Assembly: GCF_033118175.1 (NCBI RefSeq)
Contig: NC_083694.1
Coordinates: forward strand, 33,120,108-33,184,107
Direction: 5' to 3'
Origin: Dama dama
Taxonomy: Eukaryota; Chordata; Mammalia; Artiodactyla; Cervidae
DNA length: 64,000 nt
In this document: positions 24,276-37,700 of the stretch, piece by piece
Position numbering within the stretch: position 1 is the stretch's first letter
Layout of the letters: each line of letters opens with the position of its first letter
The notes under the pieces: generated by a model
Seen by the model: the letters and a program-made list of their open reading frames with translations, nothing else
The model's database searches: none
Told to the model about the DNA's origin: nothing
Translations under genes and position numbers: made by a program

Positions 24276-26165
24276 TGAATTGAGATGCTTCTATGTTGGG
24301 TGCCCTTATCAGACATATCATTTAGAAACATTTTCTCCTGTTTTAGTAGGTTGTCTTTTTGTTTTGTTGATAGTTTCCCTTGCTGTGAAAAAGCTTTTAA
24401 GTTTAAACAGGTCCCATTTATTTATTTTTGCTTTTGTTTCTTTTGCCTTAGGGTACAGAAGAATAAAAAATATTGCTACAATTTATGTCAGAGAGAGTTC
24501 TGTTGGTACTGTCTTCCAGGAATTTTATGGTTTCAGCTCTTACATTTAGGTAATTTACTTTGGGCTTATTTTTGTGTATGGTGTAAGAGAAATATTCTAG
24601 CTTCATTCTTTCACATGTTGCTCGGTCTTTAGCACCATTTATTGAAGAGATTGTCTTTACCCATTGTGTATTCTTCCCGCCTTTACTGGAGATTAATTGA
24701 ACATAAGTGTGTGAGTTTATTTCTCATCTCTGTATTCTTTTTCAGTGTTCTGTGTGTTTTTTTTTGTGCCAGTTTCAAATACTGTAGCTTTGTAGTACTG
24801 GAGCATGATATGTCCATTTTTGCTCATTTTTCTCAATATTGCTTTAGCCATTTGGGTCTTTTTTGGTTCTATAAAGTTTAGGATAATTTGTTCTAGTTTT
24901 GTGAAAAGTATCATGAATATTTTGATAGGGATTGCATTAAATTTGTACTTTGGGTAATATAGATATTTTAATAATGTTGACTATAATATAATAAACATAA
25001 TCAATTGATTATTAATATAATCAATATAATATTATTGAATAATATAGATGATTTAATAATGTTGATTCTTCCATGAACACAGGGTGTGTTTCCATTTCTT
25101 CCAATTGCTTTTACCTATATATTATATTTTTCAGAATATAGGTCTTTAAACTTGGTTAAGTTTATTCCTAGGTATTTAACTCTTTTGAGGTGATTTTAAT
25201 TGGAGTATTTTCTTACTTTTTCTCCTTCTGATAGTTCATTATTAGTATATAGAAAAGCAAGAATTTTGTATATTAATTTTGTATTCTGCAATTTAATGAA
25301 TGCATTAATTAGTCTTTTGGTGGAGACTTTTGGGTCTTCTTTATATAGTATCATTTCATCTATAAATGCTGATCATTTCTTCCTTTCTACCTTGGATGCA
25401 TTTTATTTCCTTTCTTGTCTGATTGCTGTGACTAAGACTTTCAATACTATATTAAATAGAAGTGGTGATAATGGACATCCTTGCCTTATTTCTGATTTTA
25501 GAGGAAAAACGTTAAGCTTTTCACTGTTGAGTATGATGTTACTTGTGGGTTTGTCATAAACGGCCATTATCATGTTGAGATATGCTTACTCTATACCAAT
25601 TTTGATGAGAGTTTTTATTATGAATGAATATTAAATTTTGCCAAATGCTTTTTCTGTGTCTATTGAGATTATTATGTGATTTTTACCCTTCCCTTTGTTA
25701 ATGTGTTATATGACAGAGTTTGATGAATGGATATTAAGCTATTCTTACATCCCTGGGAAAAACCACTTGATCATGGTGTATAATGCTTTTTATATATTGT
25801 TGAATTAGGAATGCTCATATTTTGTTGAGGATTTTTCCATGTGTATTCCTCAGATATATTGGCCTGTAATTTTCTTTTTTTTTTTAAGATTCTTTATCTG
25901 GTTTTGGTGTCAAAGTAATTGTGGCCTTGTAGAATGACTTTGGGAGTGTTCTCATCTCTTCGGTTTTCTGAAATAGCTTGAGAAGAGTAGGTATTAGCTC
26001 TTCTTTATATGTTTGGTAGAATTCCCCAGTGATGTTGTCCAGTTATGGACTTTCGTTTGCTGGGATTTTTTTTATTGTTAATTAAATTTTACTACTAGTA
26101 ATTAGTTTGTTGAGATTGTCTATTTCTCTGTCATTCAGTCTTGGAAGATTTAATGTTTCTGGAAA
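24276..26165 (-). mobile_element. Second L1 LINE fragment, antisense
   Basis: Restarts at the equivalent of about 21240 in the preceding copy ('gcccttatcagacatatcat', 'gaaaaagcttttaagtttaa') and covers ORF2 again in reverse, with differing sequence. It is a separate element, not a continuation. Confidence 0.82.
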
Positions 26166-26189
26166 CTGAAATGACCCGTTTGTCCTCTT

Positions 26190-26790
26190 ATCCTCTTGCT
26201 TTTAGCTTCACTGACTCTGTTCCACCTGTACCTGCCTTTGTGCTGCTTCTCTAATAGGTCAAGAAGAATTCTAGTTTTGGGCCTCAGAATTCATTTTCTC
26301 TGTCTGGAATATTTTGCCCCATATAGCTGTATAATTTATCTCATTAGTTCCTTCCCTGATAGCTCAGTTGGTAAAAAGTCTGCCTGCAATGCATGAGACC
26401 CGTTTGATCCCTGGGTTGGGGAGATCCACTGGAGAAGGGAAAAAGCTATCCAGTCCTGTATTCTGGCCTGGAGAACTCCATGGACTGTATAGTCCTTGGG
26501 GTCACAAAGAGTCAGACAGGACTGAGCGACTTTCACTTAGTTCCTTCAGATCTATACTAAAACCATACTTTACCAGAGATGTCTTCACTGACCACTCTAT
26601 GAAAGATAGTAGCATGCCATCCACCCTCAGCATCAGGCTTCTTGCCTCATTACACTCTTATTTTTACTACTGCAGCTATCATCACCTGACATTTTTACAT
26701 ATTTATTTGCTTATTTTCTGTCTGTCCTCATCAGAATATAAGAGCCAGGAATGTTGTTCACTGCAGTTTTCCTAGAACAGGACCTCCCCC
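26190..26790 (+). repeat. L2 LINE 3' end, sense, split by a SINE
   Basis: 'tctgtctggaatattttgcc', then after the SINE 'gatgtcttcactgaccactc', 'atcacctgacatttttacat', 'tatttgcttattttctgtct' and 'ttgttcactgcagttttcc'. Classic L2 3' end order. Confidence 0.85.
26354..26536 (+). mobile_element. Bov-tA SINE with target duplication
   Basis: Sense Bov-tA flanked by ttagttcctt at 26344-26353 and 26537-26546, inserted in L2. Confidence 0.93.
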
Positions 26791-27608
26791 ACTGTAGATA
26801 CTACAGTCTTTCCAAAACTACCATTTATGGAGTGGTCATCCTGGCTAGACTGTGTAAAATGCTTAAAGTGTGTTTTCTATTTAATTCATGTTGAGACTTT
26901 GAGAGAGAAGCATAAAATTTTAATAGAGAAGTGAGCAGTTGAACTGTAGGCATGTTACATATAAATTAAGTAACTTAGTAATTGAATAATATGCAACCAG
27001 ATTTTAAACTTCAAGAGAATGAACAGAATGGACATATTAAGAAAGGTGAAAGACAGTCTTCTAAAGGAATGAATCAAAAGTAAATCTATTACATGGATTG
27101 TAGAAATTTGATCTGACAAAGGTGATAAAAACAGTATGAGTAAAAAGCTGAAATAGAAAGAGTAGACAAGGATTCATTTGCCAATTAGGTATCACCTCCA
27201 TTTCCACTGGTTTGCAGTTATAACATGATTTTATTCAAGAAAATGAAGCAGAAAACCAGTAACGAATAACCATACTCTGACCATTGTGGACTTATAATAC
27301 AAATTCTGACTTAAAAAGGATCAAGTTGAGTTAATAAGTCTATGAACTGATTTTTTATTGAAATATGAGAACTTGCCAAAGTTATATTATTATATGTCTT
27401 TTAAAAAAATCTGTGTCTAGCCTGTATCATAACTTACTAGCCTATATTATAATAAGTTGTGAAATGAGAAAGTGAACTATAATAAAACAGGAGATATGTT
27501 GAAGAGCACTTATTTTTCCATGATTCTAATACAAAATTTTATGTTAAAAGTTAGTTATTTTTATAACTTATTTTTATAACTGTTTCATAGGGTGGATAAA
27601 GTACTTTA
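26791..27608. other. Intronic sequence, no gene recognised
   Basis: AT-rich; nothing identifiable. Confidence 0.5.
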
Positions 27609-28025
27609 ATTCAGTTCAGTTCACGTCAGTTCAGTCGCACAGTCATGTCTGACTCTTTGCGACCCCATGGACTACTGCACGCCAGGCCTCCCTGTCCATC
27701 ACTAACTCCTGGAGCTTGCTGAAACTCATGTCCATTGAGTCAGTGATGCCATCCAGCCATCTCATCCTCTGTCATCCCCTTCTCCTCCCTCCTTCAATCT
27801 TTCCCAGCATCAGGGTCTTTTCCAATGAGTCAGTTCTTTGCATCAGGTGGCCAGAGTATTGGAGTTTCAGCTTCAGCATCAGTCCTTCCATTGATTATTC
27901 AGGACTGATCTCCTTTAGGATTGACTGATTAGATCTCCTTGCTGTCCAAGGGACTCTCAAGAGTCTTCTCCAACACCACAGTTCAAAAGCATCAATTCTT
28001 CGGCACTCAGCTTTCTTTATAGTCT
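27609..28025 (-). mobile_element. BovB 3' end, antisense
   Basis: 'tcagttcagttcacgtcagt' at the 3' terminus through 'caaaagcatcaattcttcgg'. 5'-truncated and little diverged. Confidence 0.92.
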
Positions 28026-28470
28026 GCATAAATTTAGATGAACACTATAATAAAGAATGTTGTAAACTATGGAGACCTAAGGTTTGACAGCTTTCAGTTG
28101 TGTTTTTTTTTTCTTCTTCAAGAGAATGCTTTGGTGAGAAAACTAAAAGTAATCTGTATTCTAGGAAACTTGCATTCATAATGTAACCATTAAAAAAAAA
28201 CAGATGTTGAAATGTTTACTTTCAGGAAAATGGATTACATATATTTGTACTTATTCTTCCTGATAAGTACAACTAAAAACCCTAGTCGCTATATATGGAA
28301 AAAATGTAACATTCTGAAAGGTAGATAGAACAAATTAGGCTATGAGACCTCAGGAACCTAGGAATGACATAGTTATGAGTTCCCTGGGTTATATGTTTGC
28401 TTCATATATCTCAGACTTGAAGTGGAAAAGGTCAGCAACCCAGAAATGTTAATGGGTATAGGCGAAAAAG

Positions 28471-28680
28471 GGGCTTCCCAGGTGACCATCGTGGTAAAGA
28501 ACCAGTCTGCCGGTGCAGGAGTCGTCAGATCAGGGTTTGATCCCTGGGTCAGGAAGATCCCCTGGAGGAGGAAATGGCAACCCACTTCAGTATTCTTGCC
28601 TGGAGAATCCCATGGACAGAGGAGCCTGTCCACAGAACCTCAAAAAGTCTGACATGACTGAAGCAATGTAGCAGGCATGC
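28471..28680 (+). mobile_element. Bov-tA SINE
   Basis: Head 'gggcttcccaggtgaccatc', B-box-like 'ggtttgatccctgggtcagg', body 'gcctggagaatcccatggac'. Confidence 0.92.
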
Positions 28681-30246
28681 ACACATAGACAAAAAAACAA
28701 AAGAGAAAAACACCAATTAAGTCCATGCATTCAAGCCAAAGGATTAGGAAAAGGATAGCCTAGCGAGTGGGTAGGTAACTTTTATATAATAATTGCTTCA
28801 TTCCAGCGAAACACCACAGGAAAAGCTATAGCCCTAATCTCAACCATACTAGCAAAAGCCAGGTAGAGAGCCTAGATTTCTATCCATGTGTGGGTATAAT
28901 GAAGTAGTCTCATACTGACACTGGTGTGGTGTTAGAGAAGGCCAGCAGGGAACCAGGAATTTCATCCCCACTGGCCAGTGAAGAGGTCCCTTCTTCCAGC
29001 CCTGCTGTCAGTGGATAGCCACACCCACCTGGTAGTTTAAAGGCGCCCCGCATCTCCCCACCACAGTGGCATCAGAGGAGGCCTGGTGGAGGGTCAGGAC
29101 TTTGACCGTCAGGCAGTGGCAACCAGGCTACCCCTCTGCAGTGTCATATTTCTACCTTCACCTGACGGTAAGGAAAAAGCATCCCCTTTTCCCTAGCAGA
29201 AGCAGTGTCAGAGAAAGCCAGCAGAAGGTTTAAATAAAATCCAGAGTCTCATAATATGAAAAGGTTCAGATTTCAATTAAGAAAAGCACTTTCTACATCT
29301 AGAGCCAGGAATATCTCAAGCTTAATGAAAAACCATCAATAATACCAACACTGAGATGACAGAGATGTTAGATTATCTTACAAAGGTTTTGAAGCAGCTC
29401 TGATAAAACTTTTTCAACAAATAGTAGTGAACATTTTTGAAAAAAAGCAAAAAAAAAAAGAACCCACTGGAAACGCTCAGAAAACAAACAGAAATTCTTA
29501 GCAGAGAAATAACACCAAGCAGAAATTTTAAAACTGAAAAATACAATAACCAATGAAAAACCTCAGTGGATGTGCTTGACTGAAGATTGGATGAAACAGA
29601 GGAAAGAATCAGTAAAATAGAAGACAGAACAATAAAAATTCCCTAAGCTGAATAGCGGAGAGACAATAGATTGACAGAAATGAGCACAGCCCCCGACACT
29701 TGTGAAACTATAACAAAGATCTAACATTTGTGTCATCGGAGTCCTGAAAGAAAAGGAGAAACACGGTGAGAATTTAAAAAAGCTCTCAAGGAAATAGTGG
29801 CTAAAAATTTCCCAAATATAGGAAAAGACATAAACCTAGTCTAAAATAGGGTACATAAAAATCAATGAAATCTATCCTAAGACATATAATAATTAAATTT
29901 CAGACAACAGAAGGGATTTTTGAAAGCTGTCAAAGAAAAATGATACTTTAATGGAAAAATAATTCAAATGAGAGCAGATACCTCATCAGGAAACAGAAAG
30001 AAATGGCATGACATTTTCAAATACTGTAAGAAAAACATTGTCAACCCAGAATCCTGTGCCCAGCAATCATTTCCTTGAGGAATAAAGTGAAGATAAAACA
30101 TTCTCAGATGAGTGAAAACTAAGAGAATTTGTCACCAGCTGACCTAGTTTAACAGAATGACTAAAGGAAATTTTCTAAGTTTAAAGGAAGCAATAAAGGA
30201 TCTTGAAACAACAGAAAAAAAGAAAAACATGGTAAGCAAATATGTT

Positions 30247-30456
30247 CTTGCTGTTGTTTAGTTGCTGTCATGCCTGACTCTTTGCCACCCCATAGGCTGT
30301 AGCCCTCCAGGCTCCTCTGTCCATGGGATTTCCCAGGTAAGAATACTGGAGTGGGCTGCCATTTCCTTCTCCAGAGGCTCTTCCTGACCCAGGAATCGAA
30401 CCAGCATCTCCTGCATTGGCAGGCAGACTTTACCCTTAAGCCAATAGAGAACCCTA
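30247..30456 (-). mobile_element. Bov-tA SINE nested in L1M
   Basis: Antisense copy from 'ttgctgttgtttagttgctg' to 'acccttaagccaatagagaa'. Confidence 0.9.
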
Positions 30457-31290
30457 AGTAAATAAGTAGGTAAATGCAATAGGTTTTCCTTCTACTCTTT
30501 GGTTTTCTAAATCATTTCATTGCTGAAGAAAAAAATATAGCAAAGTCTGATATGCTTCTTAAAGTATATAGAATAAATACTTAAGAAATATTACAAACTA
30601 GAGTTTAAAGATACATAAAGGAATTTAAGGTTTCTGTCCTGTACTAAAACTGGTAAAATGAGCACCACCAGAAGCTGTGATGTTATGTATATGTACTGTA
30701 ATTTTGGCATCTACTATGAAATGCTATACAAAATGAGACCCTGAAAACAACTTAGATAAAATGAAATTCTTAAGAAATGTTAATACAACCCATAGGATGG
30801 CAGAAAAAAAGGACATAGAGACAAGAAAATGATGTAGATAAACTAGAAAATGAAAAATAAATGGCATATATTAACATATCAGTAGTTACATTAAATTTGA
30901 TAATACCAATTAAAAGACAAAAGTTGGCACAGTGGACAAAAAATCATCACCCAACTAAATACTCTCTACCAGAAAGTAACATTAAACATATTTTAATCAA
31001 TGGAAAGTAGGAGTAGCTCTGTTAATTTCACATTAAGTGTTACAAGGAAATATTCATTATGTTCGTTCTAAGGAAATGCATCAAAGATCAAGAAAAGTAG
31101 TAAATAAAGAGTTTAGTTCTCTTAAGAAGATGTAACAAACTTAAATGTGTTTATACCTAAAAAGAGAGCATTGCAATACACAAGCCAAAAATGGACAGAG
31201 CTGAAAAGAGATACAGACACTACTTTATTATAGCTGGAGGTTTTGACACTCTTCTAATTGAGAGGTCAGGCAGCACTTCTCACACTTACT

Positions 31291-32897
31291 CTCGCCATCC
31301 CAAACAAGAAACATTGGTGCTTTTCAGAGCATGATTTGGAAAAAGCTTTTCTGGTTGATCAGTAACTATCTTGAGCTTTGGGACAGGGTGACAAACAATT
31401 CTTAAGATCGTCTTGATTTCCTGTTATCCCCTCATTATAGTTATTTATACTGCCTTCTTGTTTTTGTGGGCTATCTTTAACGTTTAGGCCTTGAAAAGAC
31501 ACATACATAATCCTTGCTTTTTCTCTAAAGAGATCTTTTTATGGCTTATGGAAGTTACACAGCAAAGTTAAAAAATATAGATAAATTCCCATGGTCTTGA
31601 TTAAATATCTGCTGAAAAAACAACCAGGGACCTCTACCCATAATAACTCCAACTTACTTTCACTGTGCTTCACTAGGAGATAGAGAAATGTATTTTTATT
31701 CTTTCTATCTTCAGTGCACACTGTTAGTGCTTGGTATGAATATTTGGGCTTTTGTCTCTTTAATTTGCAGGTTCAGGTTACGTTTAGAAAGACCATAGAA
31801 CTCTGAGTAAGAACCTGAAAAGAAAATGTAATAAACCACATAATTTGTCTGTGCCATCTCATCTATAAATGCATTTAAATGTCCTTTTTTCTACCTTTTT
31901 AAAGTGTTGTAGTCCAAGGCTTAAAATGTGTTTCAGTTTTAGCAAAAGCAAAAATTTAGCAAATGTAGTGTTTTGATTAATACTCTCCCAATGGTCTCTG
32001 GATGTCAGGGATGTTATTAGGTCTGGAAGATTGGGAGATGTGCTATTATAACTTCAATCCAGTTTCAAACTGTGGCCAGACATAATTTTAATTCTATAAA
32101 AACTGGATAATCTTTTCTAAATGAAGCTGATATGTAAAAACCAGACATACAATACTCAACTGGATGTTATTCATTTTAGAAAATAATGTCCTTAAAAAGA
32201 TATACACTCATATACAAACACTCCATTGAATTTCTTTGCATATATACCGTGAAGTTCTTTTGCATAACTCTTTTATTGCACATAAAGTGTGGCTTTATTC
32301 ACACACACAAAGATGTATTCATACTCTGCCTTCAGGAATATAATAATTTCATAGAACCAAACACATTTATATTTATAACAAAGCAGAATAACATGCTCAC
32401 TTCATTCACAATTTGACATGCTTTTGAGCTCTACCTCCTTCCTCTCCTCTTTTTTTCTGATGGAAATATAAACACTAAAGAATTGAAGGAAGCTGTGGTT
32501 TAACCTGTTGTTTTGTCTGCCAAGTACCCTAATTTCTGGATTTTTGTATATGCCTCCAACCAGCATACCAGTGTTTGGGATCTCACTTTTCTTGCCACAG
32601 TTGATTGATGCTGGAATGAGTTCCTTCCCCAGACTTAGACCCCCACCCCCCACCTTGAGAAATTAGGAGTTGTGCCTACAAAATTTTAGCTTCAAACTTC
32701 TTGATGCCTTTAATGAAGCAGATGTAAACCCAGAAACTATGAGCCCTCATGATCCACCTTGTAGGTGAGAAACAACAGAGGCTGTTTTTTAAAGAGAAAT
32801 ATATCCAGAGAGGAACCATGAGGAACTATCATGTCATCAGAGTCCTGTTTCCATTTTTCCTTGAAGCCCAAATGTATCCTTTTCCTTTGGTCCAAAG
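31291..32897. other. Intronic sequence, no gene recognised
   Basis: No exon, RNA gene or clear repeat. A C-run 'cccccacccccc' lies near 32641-32653. Confidence 0.5.
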
Positions 32898-33110
32898 TTG
32901 TTGTTGTTTAGTTGCTAAGTCGTATCTGACTCTTTGCGATCCCATGGATGGTAGCCCATCAGGCTCTTCTGTCCATGGGATTTCCCAGGCAAGAATACTG
33001 GAGTGGGTTGTCATATTGTACTGGAGGGGATCTCCCTGACCCAGGGATCAAACCTGCATTTCCTGCATTGGCAAGTGGATTCTTTACCCCTGTACTACCT
33101 GGAAGGCCCT
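32898..33110 (-). mobile_element. Bov-tA SINE
   Basis: Antisense copy starting 'ttgttgttgtttagttgcta', with the head at 33080-33110. Confidence 0.9.
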
Positions 33111-33635
33111 GTTTTTTAGATATTAGCAATTGCTTATTTTAAAGATTAAGGAATCAGTTAACTCTTTCAGCTTTGCAAATGGGTAATATGTCAGCTTACA
33201 AGAAGAAAAAAACCCTTATTTGTTTAAATCTTACGAAATTCTGCAGTTTTAAAAATTAAAGTGGCATTTTTTTTTTGCATGAAGAATTTTAAAAATTAGG
33301 ACAGAGATACACAGGGGTGTCATTAAATATTGGATGGTAATTACTGTTAGAGCCAATTTTTCAGTGTTTGGGGTCCTTTGTGCAAAAAGTACATGTCTAT
33401 AAACAGCTAAGCTATACCTCCAATAAATATTCAACAATGACCTGTGTTATAGCACTTTGAAGAGAATGAGGGAAATGTGATTATTATGACATCCTGTCTT
33501 CCCGCAAGGTTCTCACAGAAGAGTAAATCTGCTTCATTCCACATTCTTTCCTATTCGTCCCTAGAACTATAGGTCTAGAGCAAGGTTTTCAAAGAAACTC
33601 AAAAATGTGCGTTACATACTGTTTAATGATGATGA
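33111..33635. other. Intronic sequence, no gene recognised
   Basis: Nothing identifiable. Confidence 0.5.
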
Positions 33636-33790
33636 GGAGGCCCAGGTTTGATCCCTGGGTTGGGAAGATCCCCTTGAGAAGGAAATGGCAACCCATTCGA
33701 GTATTCTTCCCTGGAAAATCCCATGAACAGAGGCGCCCAATGGGCTACAGTCCATGAGGTCACAAAGAGTTGGACAACAACAACACAAAA
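33636..33790 (+). mobile_element. Bov-tA SINE, 5'-truncated
   Basis: Starts within the B box (cccaggtttgatccctgggt) and ends in 'acaacaacaacacaa'. Confidence 0.88.
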
Positions 33791-33839
33791 TATTTACTGA
33801 GAGATCCTGAGAATACTTAACCCATCAAAAACATGGACT

Positions 33840-34115
33840 GCTGCTGCTGCTAAGTCGCTTCAGTTGTGTCTGACTCTGTGCGACCCCATAGACAGCAGCC
33901 CACCAGGCTCCCCTGTCCCTGGGATTCTCCAGGCAAGAACACTGGAGTGGGTTGCCATTTCCTTCTCCAATGCATGAAAGTGAAAAGTGAAAGTGAAGTT
34001 GCTCAGTCATGTCCGACTCTTAGCGACCCCATGGACTGCAGCCTACCAGGCTCCTCCATCCATGGAATTTTCCAGGCAAGAGAACTGGAGTGGGGTGCCA
34101 TTTCCTTCTCCAAAT
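33840..34115 (-). mobile_element. Bov-A2 SINE (dimer), antisense
   Basis: Two BovA monomers in tandem, each with 'ccgactct'/'ctgactctg', 'accaggctcc' and 'gccatttccttctccaa', joined by 'gaaagtgaaaagtgaaagtg'. Flanked by catggact at 33832-33839 and 34116-34123. Confidence 0.93.
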
Positions 34116-34388
34116 CATGGACTATGTGTAGTATAGTCATATTGCCAGGACTGTGTCTGTGTGGTTCTAAGGATTCAGAAAAGGTATTTAGGCAGTTCAA
34201 AGAGCCTACTTATTCTCCTGAAAGAAAAATAGTATAAAGGTCAGTATCTTTGCCTCAGGAATATTTTGAACCCTTTCCTTATGATTGAGAGCAAAAGTTT
34301 TTCATTAAAATCTCTATCAGAAATTATTAAAAGAAGGTTTTTGTTTTGTTAAAGGTACAAATCAAAGCTGTAACATTTTGGTTGCTTC

Positions 34389-34713
34389 AGTTGCTTAGTC
34401 AGTTCAGTTGCTCAGTCATGACTCTGTAACCCCATGGACTTCAGCATGCCAGGCTTCCCTGTCCATCACCAGTTCCCAGAACTTGCTCAAACTCATGTCC
34501 ATCGAGTCAGTGAGGCTATCCAACCATCGCATCCTCTGTCATCCCCTTCTCCTCCTGCCTTCAGTCTTCCCCAGCATCAGGATCTTTTCCAGTGAGTCAG
34601 TTCTTAGCATCAGGTGGCCAGATATTGGAGTTTCAGCTTCAGCATCAGTCCTTCCAGTGAATATTCAGGACTAATTTCCTTTAGGATTGACTGATTTCAT
34701 CTCCTTGCTGTCT
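34389..34713 (-). mobile_element. BovB 3' end, antisense
   Basis: 'agttcagttgctcagtcatg' through 'gactgatttcatctccttgc'. 5'-truncated. Confidence 0.9.
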
Positions 34714-37700
34714 TTGGTTGCTTACAAGTCTTCATATATCATATTTATGAAAATTTAGCAGTATTTTTCTTTTGGTGAACTTCATTTTCAGGTTCAGGGT
34801 GGGGATAGTTGTAGTTGTCACTTGTGAGGGGATGTGCTGTAATCTGGAGAGGCTATATGGCATGAGTGGGAATACAGTAGCCTCAGCACAGAACCTAGTC
34901 CTGGTCTTGTCACTCAGCATTGGAGCAGTCTTGAGGAAGCCCTTTTACTACTCAAGTCCATAGCATGGGTGTGGAGATAATATTTATGTCTAAATGTCTT
35001 TGATTCTTTTTCTTTAATTATGTACGAAGTCCTGAAGTGATAGCCTTGGAAAGGGAAGATTATCACTATGAAGAGAAATTATGGTAGCTGAAAACTATAT
35101 GCCAGTCAAATATCTTTGTATGACCACTGCCTTTGTTTTATAAGGGATTAGAGTAGGATATGAAGGGGGAAATCTTGCTGTTTGTTCATTCTTTTAACAC
35201 TTGCGCATCACCTTTTATATGTCAGCCACTGGTCTGGGTGTTTTAGATCTAGAGATAAGTAACACACACCCCTATCTCCGAAAAACTCAAGATACAGACA
35301 CAAATTAACAGAGGATGATAATACCGTTGACAGGTGTAATGAATGATGATATTAATAGGTCTTAAAGGAGAAACACATCACCTGATAAGGTGAAGTGAGG
35401 GTGAGAAGAGTAGGCTTCCTGAAGTAGTTAATATATGAACTGAAGTTGATGAAGTCAGCTGGGATTAACTGAAGGAAAAAGAGACAGAATAGCATAAGCA
35501 GTCATGGAAGTAAGAAACAGTATGGTATGTGGAGAACTATGAGCATTGTGTGAGGAACACTTGCTTGTTTGTTTTGCTTGTTTTCACTTCAAATCATAGA
35601 TTGTGGGATTATACAATAATATAACTTACACTGCTTCTGTTAAGTAGAGAGAACACATAATTTTGTAACTCTAAAAGTGATAGATGCCTCTTAAGATTTC
35701 AAGTCAAAAGTGCAGATCAGGGCTAAGCTTTCCAGAAGTTGCAGTGACAGGGGTGACTTGTATCTCTTAGGGTATGAGATACTGTTGCATCTCTTAACTA
35801 ATTTCACATTGTAGCTAATTGATAGCTCTAATACAACTTAAAAGAAAAAAACAAGACAAAATATCCTGCTTGTTACTCTGATGTCCTCAGTGTAAAGATA
35901 AATGAAACTCTTAAGTATTCTGGATATATACATTTGTGCATGAAAATTTTAGCAAATCTGCCCACTTATTTGTTAATGTTAAAGATAAAGCTTAGAGATT
36001 GCTAGAAAGGTGTTATTCCTTCCTATACCTCTCCTGGCTCTGAAGCCATTGAATCAGCTCTTAATATGACTATGATAACACATTTCTCTTTCAATCTTTT
36101 GGTTCCATCTTTTTTCTTCCTTTCTCAGTCTCTAACTCTCTTAACTGGGAGTTAAGGTCTTGCTAACATAGGTGCCTAATAGTTGAATATGATGAATGGA
36201 TATACATTTAACAATAAAATAATAGTTCATAATGTGTTAACTTAAAGCCATAAATATATTGGGTGATCACACAACAATAAAACCACTATAATTATACTGA
36301 CAAGCAATCAAACTGGCTCTTTTATGCTGAACTGAGACTACCTCTGTAACAGAAATAACAAAAAACTTGGCCAGGAAAATGTTTCTTGTTTCCTGTATTA
36401 AATGTAATTTCAAAAATTAGGCTTCTTTGCATTTCTTTCTGTTCAGGAAAGTGGGGTGGAGGAAGAGAGAAGAAAACTTAAAAAAAAAAAAAAATTTTTT
36501 TTCTGAAGGTATTTAAAAATCATCTTTCACAATAAGAAAAAATTATAGTCCTGGAACCAATATTTGGCTCTCTTCAAAAGAATAGACATTTTCCAATGGC
36601 TGCTTGTATATTTTCCCTAAATAGATGCTCAAATGTGAAAAATAAGCAGGGTGCCTGGAGATAGCTAATAAGATTTAGGTACTTGAAATTCTACATTGGT
36701 CAAGTAGCACTATATATGTATTTGAAAAGCTGAGTTTCTCCTTTTTTCAAAAGGGAAAACCACTCCTCAAGATAACTTAGGTTGTTAATGGCAAGTTAGG
36801 CACAACACTTTGCAATATCTGTGCTATTGTGAATGGTTTTCTGTCCTTCATTTCCTCAGAGCTTTCTTGAGGATCTAGATGAATCCATCCTCGCAAATGC
36901 GTTTAAATCAAAGGCAGTTTTAAAGGAACAACTATGAGAGAGCACAAGTTAGATTCAGTATTTTCAAAATGCATACTTATTAAAGTCTATTTTGAGTGTA
37001 AGTGTTTTCATAAATTTTAGGAAATTTTAGGAAGCTTCATAAACACTGTTGTCAAGTTTGATAATCAAGTTTGTTTTAAAATTAATTTGGACCCATTCTG
37101 TTTTAAGCAACTGGGATTATTTGCCCTCTGTTAATGTCACTCATTTATTAGATCTCAGGTGGGTAGGCTACAACCCTACCAAGTCTCCAAGAGAGGTAGA
37201 AATGGAATCTTCACTTACACAAAATTTCATTCATGCAGCACTGAGGCGGTTTACTGAGTGTGAATAGCTATTTACATTACATTTTTGTTGTTGTTGTTGT
37301 TATTTTATGTAGAAATGAATTACACTGAAAACCAAAGTTGAACAGAAATGAACCTCTTAGGTAAATCTGCTCTTCTGTAATCTCCCATTTCTGCTCGTAT
37401 TTTTACCATTCTGTTCACACATAATGCTCCTGGACTGGAAACCTTGAGTCCTCATAGTTCTCCTACTGGTCAACTCCAGTCCTAGTCAGTCACAAGTCTA
37501 ATTTTGTTCTAATTCTCTTGTACACTGAACTAGCTCGGGGCCTTTCAATCTTGGATCACAACTAGCAGAAATGTTGACTACTCTGCTTTTCTTTTGACTG
37601 GCTTAAGGCTCTCCATGCACACTGCCAAAGGTGAGGATCAAGGGAAGTTCTACTGTGTAAATGAATCTTGAGTGTCTTGAAAATAGTGGAAAGACCTTTC

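Larger units (their letters stand above)
28170..31290 (+). mobile_element. L1M LINE: 5' UTR, ORF1 region and start of ORF2
   Basis: Sense order is kept: 5' UTR-like 'atcaataataccaacactga' (29336), ORF1-type blocks at 29700-30180 ('gtcaacccagaatcctgtgc', 'acattctcagatgagtgaaa'), then the inter-ORF/ORF2 start 'accaattaaaagacaaaagt' (30906) and 'agctggaggttttgacac' (31232). No intact frame. The left limit is approximate. Confidence 0.8.

Noticed and set aside
28471..28560. tRNA-like sequence with A and B boxes
   Set aside because: It is the tRNA-Glu-derived head of a Bov-tA SINE, as at many other sites here, and does not fold as a complete tRNA.
27609..34713. Recurring similar 200-500 base blocks as a CRISPR-like or tandem array
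   Set aside because: They are dispersed BovB and Bov-tA insertions in both orientations, with differing truncations and their own target duplications.
36836..36910. Possible exon after 'tttcctcag' near 36850
   Set aside because: The pyrimidine-AG context is suggestive, but the downstream peptide matches no RGS7 segment and no donor with a fitting frame was evident.
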